Below, piece by piece: positions 42,675 to 51,141 of a DNA stretch of 64,000 nucleotides. Position 1 is the stretch's first letter. Each line of letters starts with the position of its first letter. The stretch is from NCBI GenBank assembly GCA_963663245.1, contig OY760143.1:1736001-1800000 (forward strand), written 5' to 3'. Position numbers and translations under genes: made by a program. Below the pieces are notes generated by a model. The model was not told the origin of the DNA and made no database searches. It saw only the letters and a list, made by a program, of their open reading frames with translations. Source of the DNA: JAFGVL01 sp963663245 (GTDB lineage: Bacteria > Bacteroidota > Bacteroidia > Bacteroidales > Paludibacteraceae).

Positions 42675-43919
42675 TTACGATCCAAAGTCATCAAAGTGCA
42701 ACATCTCAGGCGGAACACCTAGACTGTCTAACATTGGTTTCACAGCATTTGCCATAGGACCAGGACCACACATATAATATTCAATATCTTCAGGGGAATC
42801 GTGCTTCACTAAGTACTCATCATGAATTACTTGGTGAATATAACCTTCTAAACCTGTCCAATTATCTTCAGGCATTGGGTTAGAGAGTGCAATGTGAAAT
42901 GTAAAATTATCAAACTTCTTTTCTAATTTTCTAAATTCTTCTTCATAGAAGATTTCTCGTTTTGAACGGGCACCATACCAATAAGATATAACACGATCTG
43001 TCGTTTCTAAGGTCTTTAGTAAATGTAAGATATGTGAACGTAATGGAGCCATACCTGCACCACCACCAATATATAACATTTCATTTTTGGTAGGTAAAAT
43101 ATAAAATTCACCATAAGCACCAGAAACAGTCACCTTATCTCCCGGCTTTAATCCAAAGATATACGAAGAGCCAATTCCAGGATTTATACCAGGAATAGGA
43201 TGCGTACTCCCTTTTTCCATAGGAGGTGTAACAATACGTACATTTAACATAACAATGTTACCTTCTGCAGGATAGTTCGCCATTGAGTATGCACGAACCG
43301 TTTCTTCTTTGTTATTACATTCCATATCCCACAGGTGATAGGTTTCCCAATCATCATGGTACTCAGGATCAACAATAATATCTTTAAACTTAAGATTAAA
43401 TTTAGGTATATTTATTTGAATATAGCCTCCTGGTTTAAAGTCCATTGTTTCTCCTTCGGGTAGTTTCACAATAAACTCTTTAATGTAGGTAGCAACATTA
43501 TCATTAGAAACAACCTCACACTCCCATTCTTTTACACCAAATACTTCTTCTGGAACAACAATCTTTACATCTTCTTTCACTTTTGCTTGACAACCTAAAC
43601 GCCATGAATCTTTCATTTCCTTACGTGAAAAGAAACCAACCTCAGTGGGTAATATCTGACCACCTCCTTCAACAACCTGACATTTACATTGACCACACGT
43701 ACCTCCTCCACCACAAGCTGATGAAAGATAAATACCATTTGACTGCAAAGTATTCAACACGGTATTACCCATAGATACTTCAAATTCTTTTTCATCATTT
43801 ACAATAACATTTACCTCTCCTGATGGAGATAATTTGTTTTTTGCAACCAATAGCAACACTACTAAAATTAGTACTACTAAAAGAAAAACTATTACACTGC
43901 TTATTATTGTTGTACTCAT
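42675..43919 (-). CDS. nqrF: Na+-NQR subunit F (NADH dehydrogenase, reductase subunit)
   Basis: 414 residues. One N-terminal membrane helix; a 2Fe-2S ferredoxin domain with Cys ligands in SACGGGGTCGQCKC and the later GCQAK; an FAD-binding domain with RAYSMANYP; and an NAD-binding domain with YIGGGAGMAPLRSH and YYMCGPGPM. It takes electrons from NADH into the sodium-pumping quinone reductase. Last gene of the nqr operon (15 nt after nqrE), followed by a palindromic terminator. Confidence 0.97.
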   Translation of the reverse strand: MSTTIISSVIVFLLVVLILVVLLLVAKNKLSPSGEVNVIVNDEKEFEVSMGNTVLNTLQSNGIYLSSACGGGGTCGQCKCQVVEGGGQILPTEVGFFSRKEMKDSWRLGCQAKVKEDVKIVVPEEVFGVKEWECEVVSNDNVATYIKEFIVKLPEGETMDFKPGGYIQINIPKFNLKFKDIIVDPEYHDDWETYHLWDMECNNKEETVRAYSMANYPAEGNIVMLNVRIVTPPMEKGSTHPIPGINPGIGSSYIFGLKPGDKVTVSGAYGEFYILPTKNEMLYIGGGAGMAPLRSHILHLLKTLETTDRVISYWYGARSKREIFYEEEFRKLEKKFDNFTFHIALSNPMPEDNWTGLEGYIHQVIHDEYLVKHDSPEDIEYYMCGPGPMANAVKPMLDSLGVPPEMLHFDDFGS

Positions 43920-43934
43920 TATCTATATCTGATA

Positions 43935-44552
43935 TTAAATTTTTATACCTGAAAAACACATGAAAGCGATACCCATTAATGCAGTTACAATAATGGTAAT
44001 ACCTAATCCTCTAAGTGGCTTTGGCACATCTGAATATTTTAATTTCTCGCGAATAGCTGCCATAGATACAATAGCTAACATCCATCCAATACCCGAACCT
44101 AAACCATAGCTAGTAGCAACTGTAATACTCGAAAATTCTTTTTGTTGCATAAATAGTGAGCCTCCTAAAATAGCACAGTTTACGGCTATCAATGGCAAAA
44201 AGATACCTAAAGAAGCATACAATTCTGCACTTACCTTCTCTATTACCATTTCAACCAACTGCACAAACGAAGCAATTACAGCAATGAACAAAATAAAACT
44301 AAGGAAGCTTAAGTCTACATTCTTTAGACTTGGGCTTAACCAAACCAAAGCGCCTTCTTTCAAGACATAGTTCTCTAATAAAAAGTTAAGTGGAAGGGTT
44401 GCTGTTAAGATAAACAACACGGCAGCTCCTAATCCTACAGCTGTATTTACATTCTTGGAAACAGCCAAGAACGAACACATACCTAGGAAGTAGGCAAATA
44501 TCATATTGTCTACAAAAATAGACTTGACGAAAACACTTATAATTTCTTGCAT
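43935..44552 (-). CDS. nqrE: Na+-NQR subunit E
   Basis: 205 residues, six hydrophobic helices. It is homologous to NqrD/RnfA with the paired-half Cys motifs (YFLGMCSFLAVS in helix 1, VNCAILGGSLF in helix 4) that bind the intramembrane iron-sulfur centre with NqrD. Inner-membrane subunit. 31 nt downstream of nqrD. Confidence 0.97.
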   Translation of the reverse strand: MQEIISVFVKSIFVDNMIFAYFLGMCSFLAVSKNVNTAVGLGAAVLFILTATLPLNFLLENYVLKEGALVWLSPSLKNVDLSFLSFILFIAVIASFVQLVEMVIEKVSAELYASLGIFLPLIAVNCAILGGSLFMQQKEFSSITVATSYGLGSGIGWMLAIVSMAAIREKLKYSDVPKPLRGLGITIIVTALMGIAFMCFSGIKI

Positions 44553-44583
44553 ATAGCTAATAATTTATTTATCCTTTTTAAAA

Positions 44584-45207
44584 CTAATTCTCCTCTTGTA
44601 ATTCCTTATCTTTTGATCGGTGCACCCATATTAAAACGGCTACCGTTATCAATGCCATAGGAGGAAGAATCATCATACCGTTATTTTCGTAACCCCAGTC
44701 ATAAAAGACTTCTGGTATAACTTGAAAGCCTAACAATGTTCCTGATCCTAATAACTCACGGAAGAATCCGACAGCTACTAAAATAACAGCATACCCAACT
44801 CCATTACCAACTCCGTCTAAAACAGAATCTGAAGGCTTATTGCCTAAAGCAAATGCTTCTAAACGACCCATAATAATACAGTTGGTTATTATAAGACCAA
44901 CAAATACGGAGAGTTGTTTATTTACATCGTAAGCAAATGCCTTCAAAACTTCACTAACAATTGTCACTAAAGCAGCAACTATCACCAATTGAACTATTAT
45001 ACGAATACGTGAAGGAATTGTTTTACGTAATAACGATATTATCAAATTGGCAAAAGCCATTACAATTACTACTGAAATTCCTAATACGATAGATGGCTCT
45101 AATTTAGATGTAACTGCCAAAGCTGAACAAACGCCCAACATCTGTACGATAACCGGATTATTCTTAAATATTGGTTCTAGCAATATTTGTTTTGTTTTTG
45201 AATCCAT
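44584..45207 (-). CDS. nqrD: Na+-NQR subunit D
   Basis: 207 residues, six helices. The Cys motifs MLGVCSALAVTSKLEPSI and ITNCIIMGRLEAFA correspond to those of NqrE. The family signature GNGVGYAVILVAVGFFRELLGSG is present. It is part of the membrane core that carries electrons between NqrF and the flavins of NqrB and NqrC. Starts 13 nt after nqrC. Confidence 0.97.
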   Translation of the reverse strand: MDSKTKQILLEPIFKNNPVIVQMLGVCSALAVTSKLEPSIVLGISVVIVMAFANLIISLLRKTIPSRIRIIVQLVIVAALVTIVSEVLKAFAYDVNKQLSVFVGLIITNCIIMGRLEAFALGNKPSDSVLDGVGNGVGYAVILVAVGFFRELLGSGTLLGFQVIPEVFYDWGYENNGMMILPPMALITVAVLIWVHRSKDKELQEEN

Positions 45208-45220
45208 ATATTTATTTCTT

Positions 45221-45913
45221 TTATTTTTCGTTTTTCAAAAATGCTTCGTACCCTGATAAAGAGTTCAGCAACATATCGTGTACTCCTACCGAAGTAATGG
45301 TTCCGCCAGAAATCCCATCCACATAGTCTTGGTCTTTCAATGACTTACCTTTCTTTACAACAGCAATCGATTTAAATTCGCCATTTACAAATAACTGTTT
45401 GCCTGTAAACTGTTGACAAAATTCCGCAGTCGATATTTCAGCTCCTAAACCTGGAGTTTCTCCTTGATGGCTAAAATCTGAACCGTACACAGTATTTCTA
45501 TCAGCACTTACAGAAATATATCCCCAAAGCGGCCCCCAAAGGCCTGCACCTCTTAATGCCATAATATAATAAGCCTCTCCTTCAATATTTGCTTCAAATA
45601 CTGGATATTGTCTTTCTTTAGCACTTTTCTTCACTTCTTTCACTAGCTCAACAGAAAAACCATCATCCGAGACTTTCTCTCCTGTTTCGTTTACGCTATA
45701 TGATGCAGTTATAAATTCAGCATATTTTGCATCTGCATCTTTAGCCGTCGCATCAATATTTACAGCTCTTAAAATCTGACGCATTTTATCTACAGCCTCA
45801 TTCTTCTTTTGGCGTTCATTGAGAACTTGAGAAGTAAAAGCTAGTGCTACAGCTACGATAATTACTAATACCGAAGCATATATTAGAGTGTATTGATTAC
45901 TTTCCTTATTCAT
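45221..45913 (-). CDS. nqrC: Na+-NQR subunit C (FMN-carrying)
   Basis: 230 residues with one N-terminal membrane helix (YTLIYASVLVIIVAVALAF) and a periplasmic FMN-binding domain. The covalent flavin site SGGTITS (Thr flavinylation motif, usually S-G-A/G-T) lies in DYVDGISGGTITSVGVHDM. The ApbE flavin transferase needed for attachment is not encoded in this window. The start is 2 nt from the nqrB stop. Confidence 0.96.
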   Translation of the reverse strand: MNKESNQYTLIYASVLVIIVAVALAFTSQVLNERQKKNEAVDKMRQILRAVNIDATAKDADAKYAEFITASYSVNETGEKVSDDGFSVELVKEVKKSAKERQYPVFEANIEGEAYYIMALRGAGLWGPLWGYISVSADRNTVYGSDFSHQGETPGLGAEISTAEFCQQFTGKQLFVNGEFKSIAVVKKGKSLKDQDYVDGISGGTITSVGVHDMLLNSLSGYEAFLKNEK

Positions 45914-45915
45914 AA

Positions 45916-47118
45916 TTAAATAGTTGACGATTTCATTCGTTTCATTCTTCTTTTAGTATTCCCTTCCACTACATAGTGGTCAATTAATGGCGCAAACATA
46001 TTCAGTAAAAGAATAGCAAGCATCATTCCCTCTGGGTAACCTGGATTCAATACACGTATTAGTATTCCAAAAATCCCAATTAAGAATCCATATATCCATT
46101 TTCCTTTTTCAGTACGAGCTCCAGTAACTGGATCGGTTGCCATAAAGACTGCTCCAAAAGCAAAACCTCCTAACATTAAATGTTCTAGTGGAGATAAACT
46201 CATAGAAGCATTTACACCAAATATATTAAAGATAAATGCCATTACAGCTCCTCCTGCAAATACAGAAAGCATAATTTTCCAACTAGCAATTCCTGTAATT
46301 AATAAAACAGCTGCTCCTAATAATATTGCGAGTACAGATGTTTCACCTATAGAACCTGGTATTAATCCTATAAACATTTCCCATAAACCAATAACACTTC
46401 CATCAACAGCTGTTAATTGTACTTGTTGAGTAGTGGCTGTTGCAATATCTCCTAAGGGAGTAGCTCCAGAGAAACCATCAATTAAGTTACCTCCACCTAA
46501 ACCAAAAGTATCGCCTGTACGAACAAACACTTCATCCCCACTCATCTTTGAGGGATAAGCAAAAAATAAAAATGCACGTGTAATTAGGGCTACATTGAAG
46601 ATATTAAAACCAGTACCCCCAAAAACTTCTTTGGCAAACACAACGGCAAATGCGGTTGCAACAGCAATCATCCAAAGTGGTGTTTCAATTGGCATAATCA
46701 TAGGTATCAGCATACCCGACACTAAAAATCCTTCTTGAATCTCTTCTTTTTTAATTTGAGCAAAAACGAACTCAATTCCTAAACCAATTACATAAGAAAT
46801 AATAATTTTAGGCAATACTGCTAAAGCGCCGAAAAAGAATTGCTCCCAGAAAGAAGCTGCTTGACCAATAGCTAAGAAATGCTGGTACCCAATATTAAAC
46901 ATCCCTAATAACAAGGCAGGCATTAAAGCCATTACAACAATTATCATGGTACGTTTAGCATCGACACAATCGTGAATATGTGTTCCCGATTTAGAAGTGC
47001 TGTTAGGCACTAAAAGAAAAGTTTCAAACCCGTCGAAAACAGAATGCAGCTTCTCAAACTTGCCTCCTTCTTCAAAATGGGGTTTAATTTTATCGACTTG
47101 TTTTCTTAAAAAATTCAT
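45916..47118 (-). CDS. nqrB: Na+-NQR subunit B (FMN-carrying, quinone-binding)
   Basis: 400 residues, polytopic (about ten helices). The covalent FMN motif GFSGATPLGD is visible near residue 225, along with the PxxMGLF-type region around PALLLGMFNIGYQH. The C-terminus (GYPEGMMLAILLLNMFAPLIDHYV) is typical. It carries FMN, riboflavin and the quinone site and forms part of the Na+ path. Normally it directly follows nqrA; here a four-helix-bundle gene intervenes. Confidence 0.97.
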   Translation of the reverse strand: MNFLRKQVDKIKPHFEEGGKFEKLHSVFDGFETFLLVPNSTSKSGTHIHDCVDAKRTMIIVVMALMPALLLGMFNIGYQHFLAIGQAASFWEQFFFGALAVLPKIIISYVIGLGIEFVFAQIKKEEIQEGFLVSGMLIPMIMPIETPLWMIAVATAFAVVFAKEVFGGTGFNIFNVALITRAFLFFAYPSKMSGDEVFVRTGDTFGLGGGNLIDGFSGATPLGDIATATTQQVQLTAVDGSVIGLWEMFIGLIPGSIGETSVLAILLGAAVLLITGIASWKIMLSVFAGGAVMAFIFNIFGVNASMSLSPLEHLMLGGFAFGAVFMATDPVTGARTEKGKWIYGFLIGIFGILIRVLNPGYPEGMMLAILLLNMFAPLIDHYVVEGNTKRRMKRMKSSTI

Positions 47119-47127
47119 TCTATAATA

Positions 47128-47156
47128 TTTAGTGATAAGTTATTAGTGATTAACGG
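47128..47156 (+). repeat. Inverted repeat, left end of the inserted four-helix-bundle cassette
   Basis: 29 nt containing AGTTATTAGTGATTAACGG. Its reverse complement matches 47538-47566 at 22 of 29 positions. The two copies bracket the 47161-47517 gene closely. Confidence 0.65.
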
Positions 47157-47160
47157 TAAG

Positions 47161-47517
47161 CTAATTAGTAGCGTTCTTCACTAATGATTTTTTAACTGTT
47201 TTAATACTTGCTGTTATTAACTCTTCTGCATCTAACATCAAGCTATTATATTGTTTTTCAATCAAATAACATGTTTTATTTAATAGTTCTAACCAGTATA
47301 ATGATTCGTTACATTCTTTTTGAGCTATAGCATATTTATGAATAAAATCTAATTTGCTTTCAGCATGTTCTGCTTCTCTTTGTAAAGCTCCTATAGCAGT
47401 TCCACTTCTTAACAACTGCTTAGAAAGTGTATATTCATTTTTGTCTGAACTTAGAAATTGATACAGCTTAACTATCCGCACAGCAAAACTTAAACTTTTA
47501 TCTTTTAATACTCCCAT
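47161..47517 (-). CDS. Four-helix-bundle protein (23S rRNA intervening-sequence protein family)
   Basis: 118 residues, all-alpha. Family hallmarks are LSFAVRIVKLYQFL, LSKQLLRSGTAIGALQREAEHA, FIHKYAIAQKECNESLYWLELL and LDAEELITASIKTVKKSL. The same fold includes the S23 protein of 23S rRNA intervening sequences and the Avd protein of diversity-generating retroelements, but no reverse transcriptase or variable repeat was seen here. It sits between nqrA and nqrB on the same strand, interrupting an otherwise conserved operon, and is closely bordered by 29-nt inverted repeats. Function unknown; it looks like a mobile or nomadic cassette. Confidence 0.85.
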   Translation of the reverse strand: MGVLKDKSLSFAVRIVKLYQFLSSDKNEYTLSKQLLRSGTAIGALQREAEHAESKLDFIHKYAIAQKECNESLYWLELLNKTCYLIEKQYNSLMLDAEELITASIKTVKKSLVKNATN

Positions 47518-47537
47518 AATAATTCATCGTTGCTCTA

Positions 47538-47566
47538 CAATTAACCACTAATAGCTAATCATTAAC
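47538..47566 (-). repeat. Inverted repeat, right end of the inserted four-helix-bundle cassette
   Basis: The minus strand contains AGCTATTAGTGGTTAATTG. It is the inverted partner of 47128-47156 (22 of 29 identical). Confidence 0.65.
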
Positions 47567-47576
47567 CACTTACTTA

Positions 47577-48932
47577 CTATTCTGTTTCTTCTATCATATA
47601 AGCCATTGCTTCCTTAGTGATTTTTTGAATCTCCAGTTTTGAAGTACAAACATATTCACACAAAGCAAAATCTTCTGCGATCAATTCATATATCCCTAAG
47701 GCTTCCATTTTGTCAAAGTCTTTTGTAATCATAGCTTTGATTAGAAACTCTGGTAAAATATCAAATGGAAATACTTTCGCGTATTCACCTGACATTATTA
47801 TAGCACGTTTTCCACCTAAAATGCGTGCATCAAATTTTGTTTTTTGTTTTTTACCTAATAACCATGAAGGATATAATCGACTAACACTATGATTATTAAA
47901 TCGAGGCATAGCCCAACCAAATAATTCATGTGTATCATCACCTTCGGCTATTACTGTTACTTGAGAATCGACTGCACCTACATAACCATCTTCAGGAATA
48001 TGAGTACCAGTCAGTACATTTCCAGAAATACAACGCAGTTTCTTACCACCGTATACATTGTCTTTAATAAATTCAGAGATATTTGCTCCTATTATTGTTT
48101 GATAATATTGAGGAGTAACTATTTCTGGACCAGTTAAGGCTACTTTCTTCGTAAAATCGACAGTACCATTTAAAACAAAACGACCAATAAACAGAACAGC
48201 TAATGGGCTTAATGTCCATACTGTTTCTCCTCTGTCTATAGCATCCAATTGTTGAATCATTACACTTGGGTTACCTGCGGGGTGTGGACCTTCTAGTTCT
48301 ACTACCTCTACTTTTTTAGCCTGAGTAAAGGTTGAGAAATCACTTCCAGATTTAACGCCCAAAAATGTTTTCCCTTTACTTAATTTTGCTATTATATTTA
48401 GCCCAGCTTGAAAAGCATCTTCTTCCCCCTTAACTATATATTCATAGCAAGGTGCTAAAGGAGCTGTATCATAGGTAGAAATAAAAATTGATTTTGGTTC
48501 TGCATTAGGATTAGCAACACGATCGAATGGGCGCTCTTTAATATATGCCCATAAACCAGCTTCCATCAACACCTTCTTCCAAGCATCAAGCTCTTTCTTT
48601 TTCGGGTCGGGAGTAGTAAATTTCTTAAACTTATCTTTTTTATCAGAAGCAATTACAATTTCAAGGATTTTTCTTCTTTCTCCTCTATTAATAGCAGTAA
48701 TTTCTCCACTAATAGGTGACGTAACAAGAATATCTGGATTATTTTTATGGAATAAAACTGGACTTCCGGCTTGAACTTTGTCTCCTACCTTCACTGATAA
48801 CTTAGGTATAATAGGATAATGGTCTGGAACTAATCTAACTTCTTCAGGATTAACTAGTTCAACTGTATTGAACTTAGGTTTTCCTTCCATTATTATATTC
48901 AGTCCTTTTTTTGTTTTTATGCGTGTAGCCAT
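47577..48932 (-). CDS. nqrA: Na+-NQR subunit A
   Basis: 451 residues. It begins ATRIKTKKGLNIIMEGKP and contains KLSVKVGDKVQAGSPVLFHK (Rnf/NQR barrel-sandwich motif), GPHPAGNPSVMIQQLD, and C-terminal DFALCEYVCTSKLEIQ. It is a cytoplasmic peripheral subunit without cofactors of its own; it is needed for quinone interaction. First gene of the nqr operon, followed by the inserted four-helix-bundle gene. Confidence 0.96.
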   Translation of the reverse strand: MATRIKTKKGLNIIMEGKPKFNTVELVNPEEVRLVPDHYPIIPKLSVKVGDKVQAGSPVLFHKNNPDILVTSPISGEITAINRGERRKILEIVIASDKKDKFKKFTTPDPKKKELDAWKKVLMEAGLWAYIKERPFDRVANPNAEPKSIFISTYDTAPLAPCYEYIVKGEEDAFQAGLNIIAKLSKGKTFLGVKSGSDFSTFTQAKKVEVVELEGPHPAGNPSVMIQQLDAIDRGETVWTLSPLAVLFIGRFVLNGTVDFTKKVALTGPEIVTPQYYQTIIGANISEFIKDNVYGGKKLRCISGNVLTGTHIPEDGYVGAVDSQVTVIAEGDDTHELFGWAMPRFNNHSVSRLYPSWLLGKKQKTKFDARILGGKRAIIMSGEYAKVFPFDILPEFLIKAMITKDFDKMEALGIYELIAEDFALCEYVCTSKLEIQKITKEAMAYMIEETE

Positions 48933-48962
48933 AATTCTTAAGGGTCTATAATTTTAAGCCTA

Positions 48963-48970
48963 CAAATGTA
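48963..48970 (-). promoter_or_regulatory. -7 promoter box for the nqr operon
   Basis: The minus strand reads TACATTTG (TAnnTTTG), about 30 nt before the nqrA ATG at 48932. Confidence 0.6.
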
Positions 48971-49075
48971 GAATATTCATCACTAATTTTATAGTGATTA
49001 GCGAAAAAAATATTTAATTTTTATGTTAAACAAATTCAACACACAATGGTTTAAATATTTAAGTTAAATAATAGC

Positions 49076-49083
49076 TATATTTG
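49076..49083 (+). promoter_or_regulatory. -7 promoter box for the T9SS plug gene
   Basis: TATATTTG ends 21 nt before ATG 49105. The in-frame TTG at 49081 is inside this box, so it is not the start codon. Confidence 0.6.
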
Positions 49084-49104
49084 TGGTTCAATAAAACACA
49101 TAAT

Positions 49105-50376
49105 ATGTATAATTATATTAAACACAAATATATCTTTTTAATATTAGTTCTTTTCCACACATTAGCTTTTTCTCAATACAGAACTCAGGCTTTAGTTGAA
49201 AACATTAAAACTGTTCAAGTAATTCCTATGGGCAATGGTGATTTTTCTTCGCCTGTTATTGAATTAAGTAGCAACATTGAATTTCTTATATCATTTGATG
49301 AATTATCGCACGACATTCACAATTATTATTACGATGTTATACATTGTAATGCAGACTGGACTCCTTCAGACATATCACCACTTGTTTGGGCTGATGGTTT
49401 TACAAATAACCTAACAATAGATGATATAAAAATCTCTCAAAACACCACCTACAATTATACGCATTATGCAATAGTACTACCAAACGAAGATCTACAATTT
49501 AGAGCATCTGGAAATTATACTATAAGCGTATATGAAGATAACAACCCTGATAAAAAAGTCGCTACTGCATGCTTTTCTATTGTAGATAACAGAGTAATGG
49601 TTGATGCTAATGTAAGAGGAAATACAGATATAGATATAAATGGTAAAATGCAACAACTTGACTTTAGCATAATCCCTGGCAATTTCCATATTGATAATCC
49701 AATGTCTGAACTTAAAATTATTGTTCAACAAAATGGACGGTTTGATAATATGGTAAGTAATATATCTCCTACTTATACTTCAGGAGGAAAACTTAGCTAT
49801 ATAAATAACAAGGCTTTAATTTTTGAAGGGGGAAATGAGTATCATCCTATCGACATTTCTTCAATTTATGCCTATGGCGATGGGGTAAACAAGATGCGTT
49901 TTTTTGCTCCATACTACCATGCAGAATTATTTCCCAATACGATTGCCCCTTATGCCCCATATGTCTTTTATCAAGAGGTTAATGGAAGATATATAGTAAA
50001 TATTCAGGAATATGAAAATGATGAAACTTGGTCAGACTATATCCTTACTCATTTCACTTTACCCACAGATAAACCTTTTTTTGATGGACAAATCTATCTT
50101 CTATCTGGTTTCAATTACAACCAAATAAACAGTGCTGTACGAATGAATTATAACAATAAGCTACAAGCATACGAACAAACTGTTTTACTAAAGCAAGGTG
50201 GTTATAATTATCTTTATGGATTTGCTCAAAAAGGCAAAAACAAACTAAGCACACAACGCATTGAAGGTAGTCATTGGCAAACAGAGAACGAATATGCAAT
50301 ATATGTGTATCACCGTGGTTTTGGAGAGCGATATGATAAGCTAATTGCGGTAAAAATTATTCAGAGCGGACAATGA
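49105..50376 (+). CDS. Type IX secretion system plug protein (former DUF5103)
   Basis: 423 residues from ATG 49105. Signal peptide (YIFLILVLFHTLAFS). The N-terminal plug domain opens YRTQALVENIKTVQV and contains SSPVIELSSNIEFLISFDEL and HCNADWTPSDISPLVWADGF. A second domain follows with KMRFFAPYYHAE and LSGFNYNQINSAVRMNYNNK. I recognise this as the T9SS_plug (DUF5103) family, which closes the SprA/Sov outer-membrane translocon in Flavobacterium. It agrees with several T9SS cargo proteins in this window. Monocistronic. Confidence 0.85.
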   Translation: MYNYIKHKYIFLILVLFHTLAFSQYRTQALVENIKTVQVIPMGNGDFSSPVIELSSNIEFLISFDELSHDIHNYYYDVIHCNADWTPSDISPLVWADGFTNNLTIDDIKISQNTTYNYTHYAIVLPNEDLQFRASGNYTISVYEDNNPDKKVATACFSIVDNRVMVDANVRGNTDIDINGKMQQLDFSIIPGNFHIDNPMSELKIIVQQNGRFDNMVSNISPTYTSGGKLSYINNKALIFEGGNEYHPIDISSIYAYGDGVNKMRFFAPYYHAELFPNTIAPYAPYVFYQEVNGRYIVNIQEYENDETWSDYILTHFTLPTDKPFFDGQIYLLSGFNYNQINSAVRMNYNNKLQAYEQTVLLKQGGYNYLYGFAQKGKNKLSTQRIEGSHWQTENEYAIYVYHRGFGERYDKLIAVKIIQSGQ

Positions 50377-50409
50377 TTTTTACGTAAATACGCAATGGTT
50401 GATTTGATT

Positions 50410-51141
50410 TTATTTTAGCACAAAACTTTCCGCCATTTCTAAAGAATGTAATTTCCCTACATCAATCATATTTAATTTCTCAGCACAGTAAGCATGAATT
50501 TCAGATTTTCCTATCAGTGACAAATAAAAATCTATAATAGAAAATTTACCCTCCCATTTATTCATATATTTAAAAATCTCTGGAGATATTACATGAATAC
50601 CTGCAAATGCACGTTTATCATAATTACTAGGGTCAAAATCAATATATGGAGATTTACTTTCACCTGTATTTTCATTCATCCATCCTTGTAAATTGTTTTT
50701 AGAATCAAAATACAAATAACGAGAAGACTCTCTTTTACTAACCAACAAAGTGGCTTCAGCTTTTGTTCTCATGTGATTTTCATATAAATTCTTTAAGTCT
50801 ACATCAGATAAAATATCAGCATTATGAACTAAAAATGGCTTTCCATCATCAAAGAAATGAGCCGCTTTTTTAATAGCTCCACCTGTTTCTAATAATTCTT
50901 CTGTTTCATCAGATATCTCAATACGAATTCCAAACTGCTTATTTTCTTCAATAAAATCAATTATTTGCTTAGGAAAATGATGCACGTTAATAATAAGTTC
51001 ATCAAAACCAGCAGCTTTTAATTTTAGAATAATATGCTCCAATAAAGGTTTTCCTGCTATAGGAACTAAAGCCTTAGGAATACTATCTGTTATTGGTTTT
51101 AAACGTGTGCCCAAACCGGCAGCAAAAATCATTGCTTTCAT
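50410..51141 (-). CDS. Sugar-1-phosphate nucleotidyltransferase, MurU-like
   Basis: 243 residues. Nucleotidyltransferase signature MKAMIFAAGLGTRLKPITD, then PKALVPIAGKPLLEHII, the LLETGGAIKKA loop and VHNADILSDVDL (metal Asp). The short single-domain length and the ETGGxI/NxD pattern resemble MurU, which makes UDP-MurNAc from MurNAc 1-phosphate in cell-wall recycling. Mannose-1-phosphate or glucose-1-phosphate transferases are alternatives. It overlaps the stop of the upstream kinase-RapZ gene by 4 nt (ATGA), the same pairing as AmgK-MurU in Pseudomonas. Confidence 0.8.
   Translation of the reverse strand: MKAMIFAAGLGTRLKPITDSIPKALVPIAGKPLLEHIILKLKAAGFDELIINVHHFPKQIIDFIEENKQFGIRIEISDETEELLETGGAIKKAAHFFDDGKPFLVHNADILSDVDLKNLYENHMRTKAEATLLVSKRESSRYLYFDSKNNLQGWMNENTGESKSPYIDFDPSNYDKRAFAGIHVISPEIFKYMNKWEGKFSIIDFYLSLIGKSEIHAYCAEKLNMIDVGKLHSLEMAESFVLK

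Noticed and set aside
47161..47517. Four-helix-bundle protein as Avd of a diversity-generating retroelement
   Set aside because: No reverse transcriptase, template repeat or variable repeat was found in the window; only the fold family is shared.
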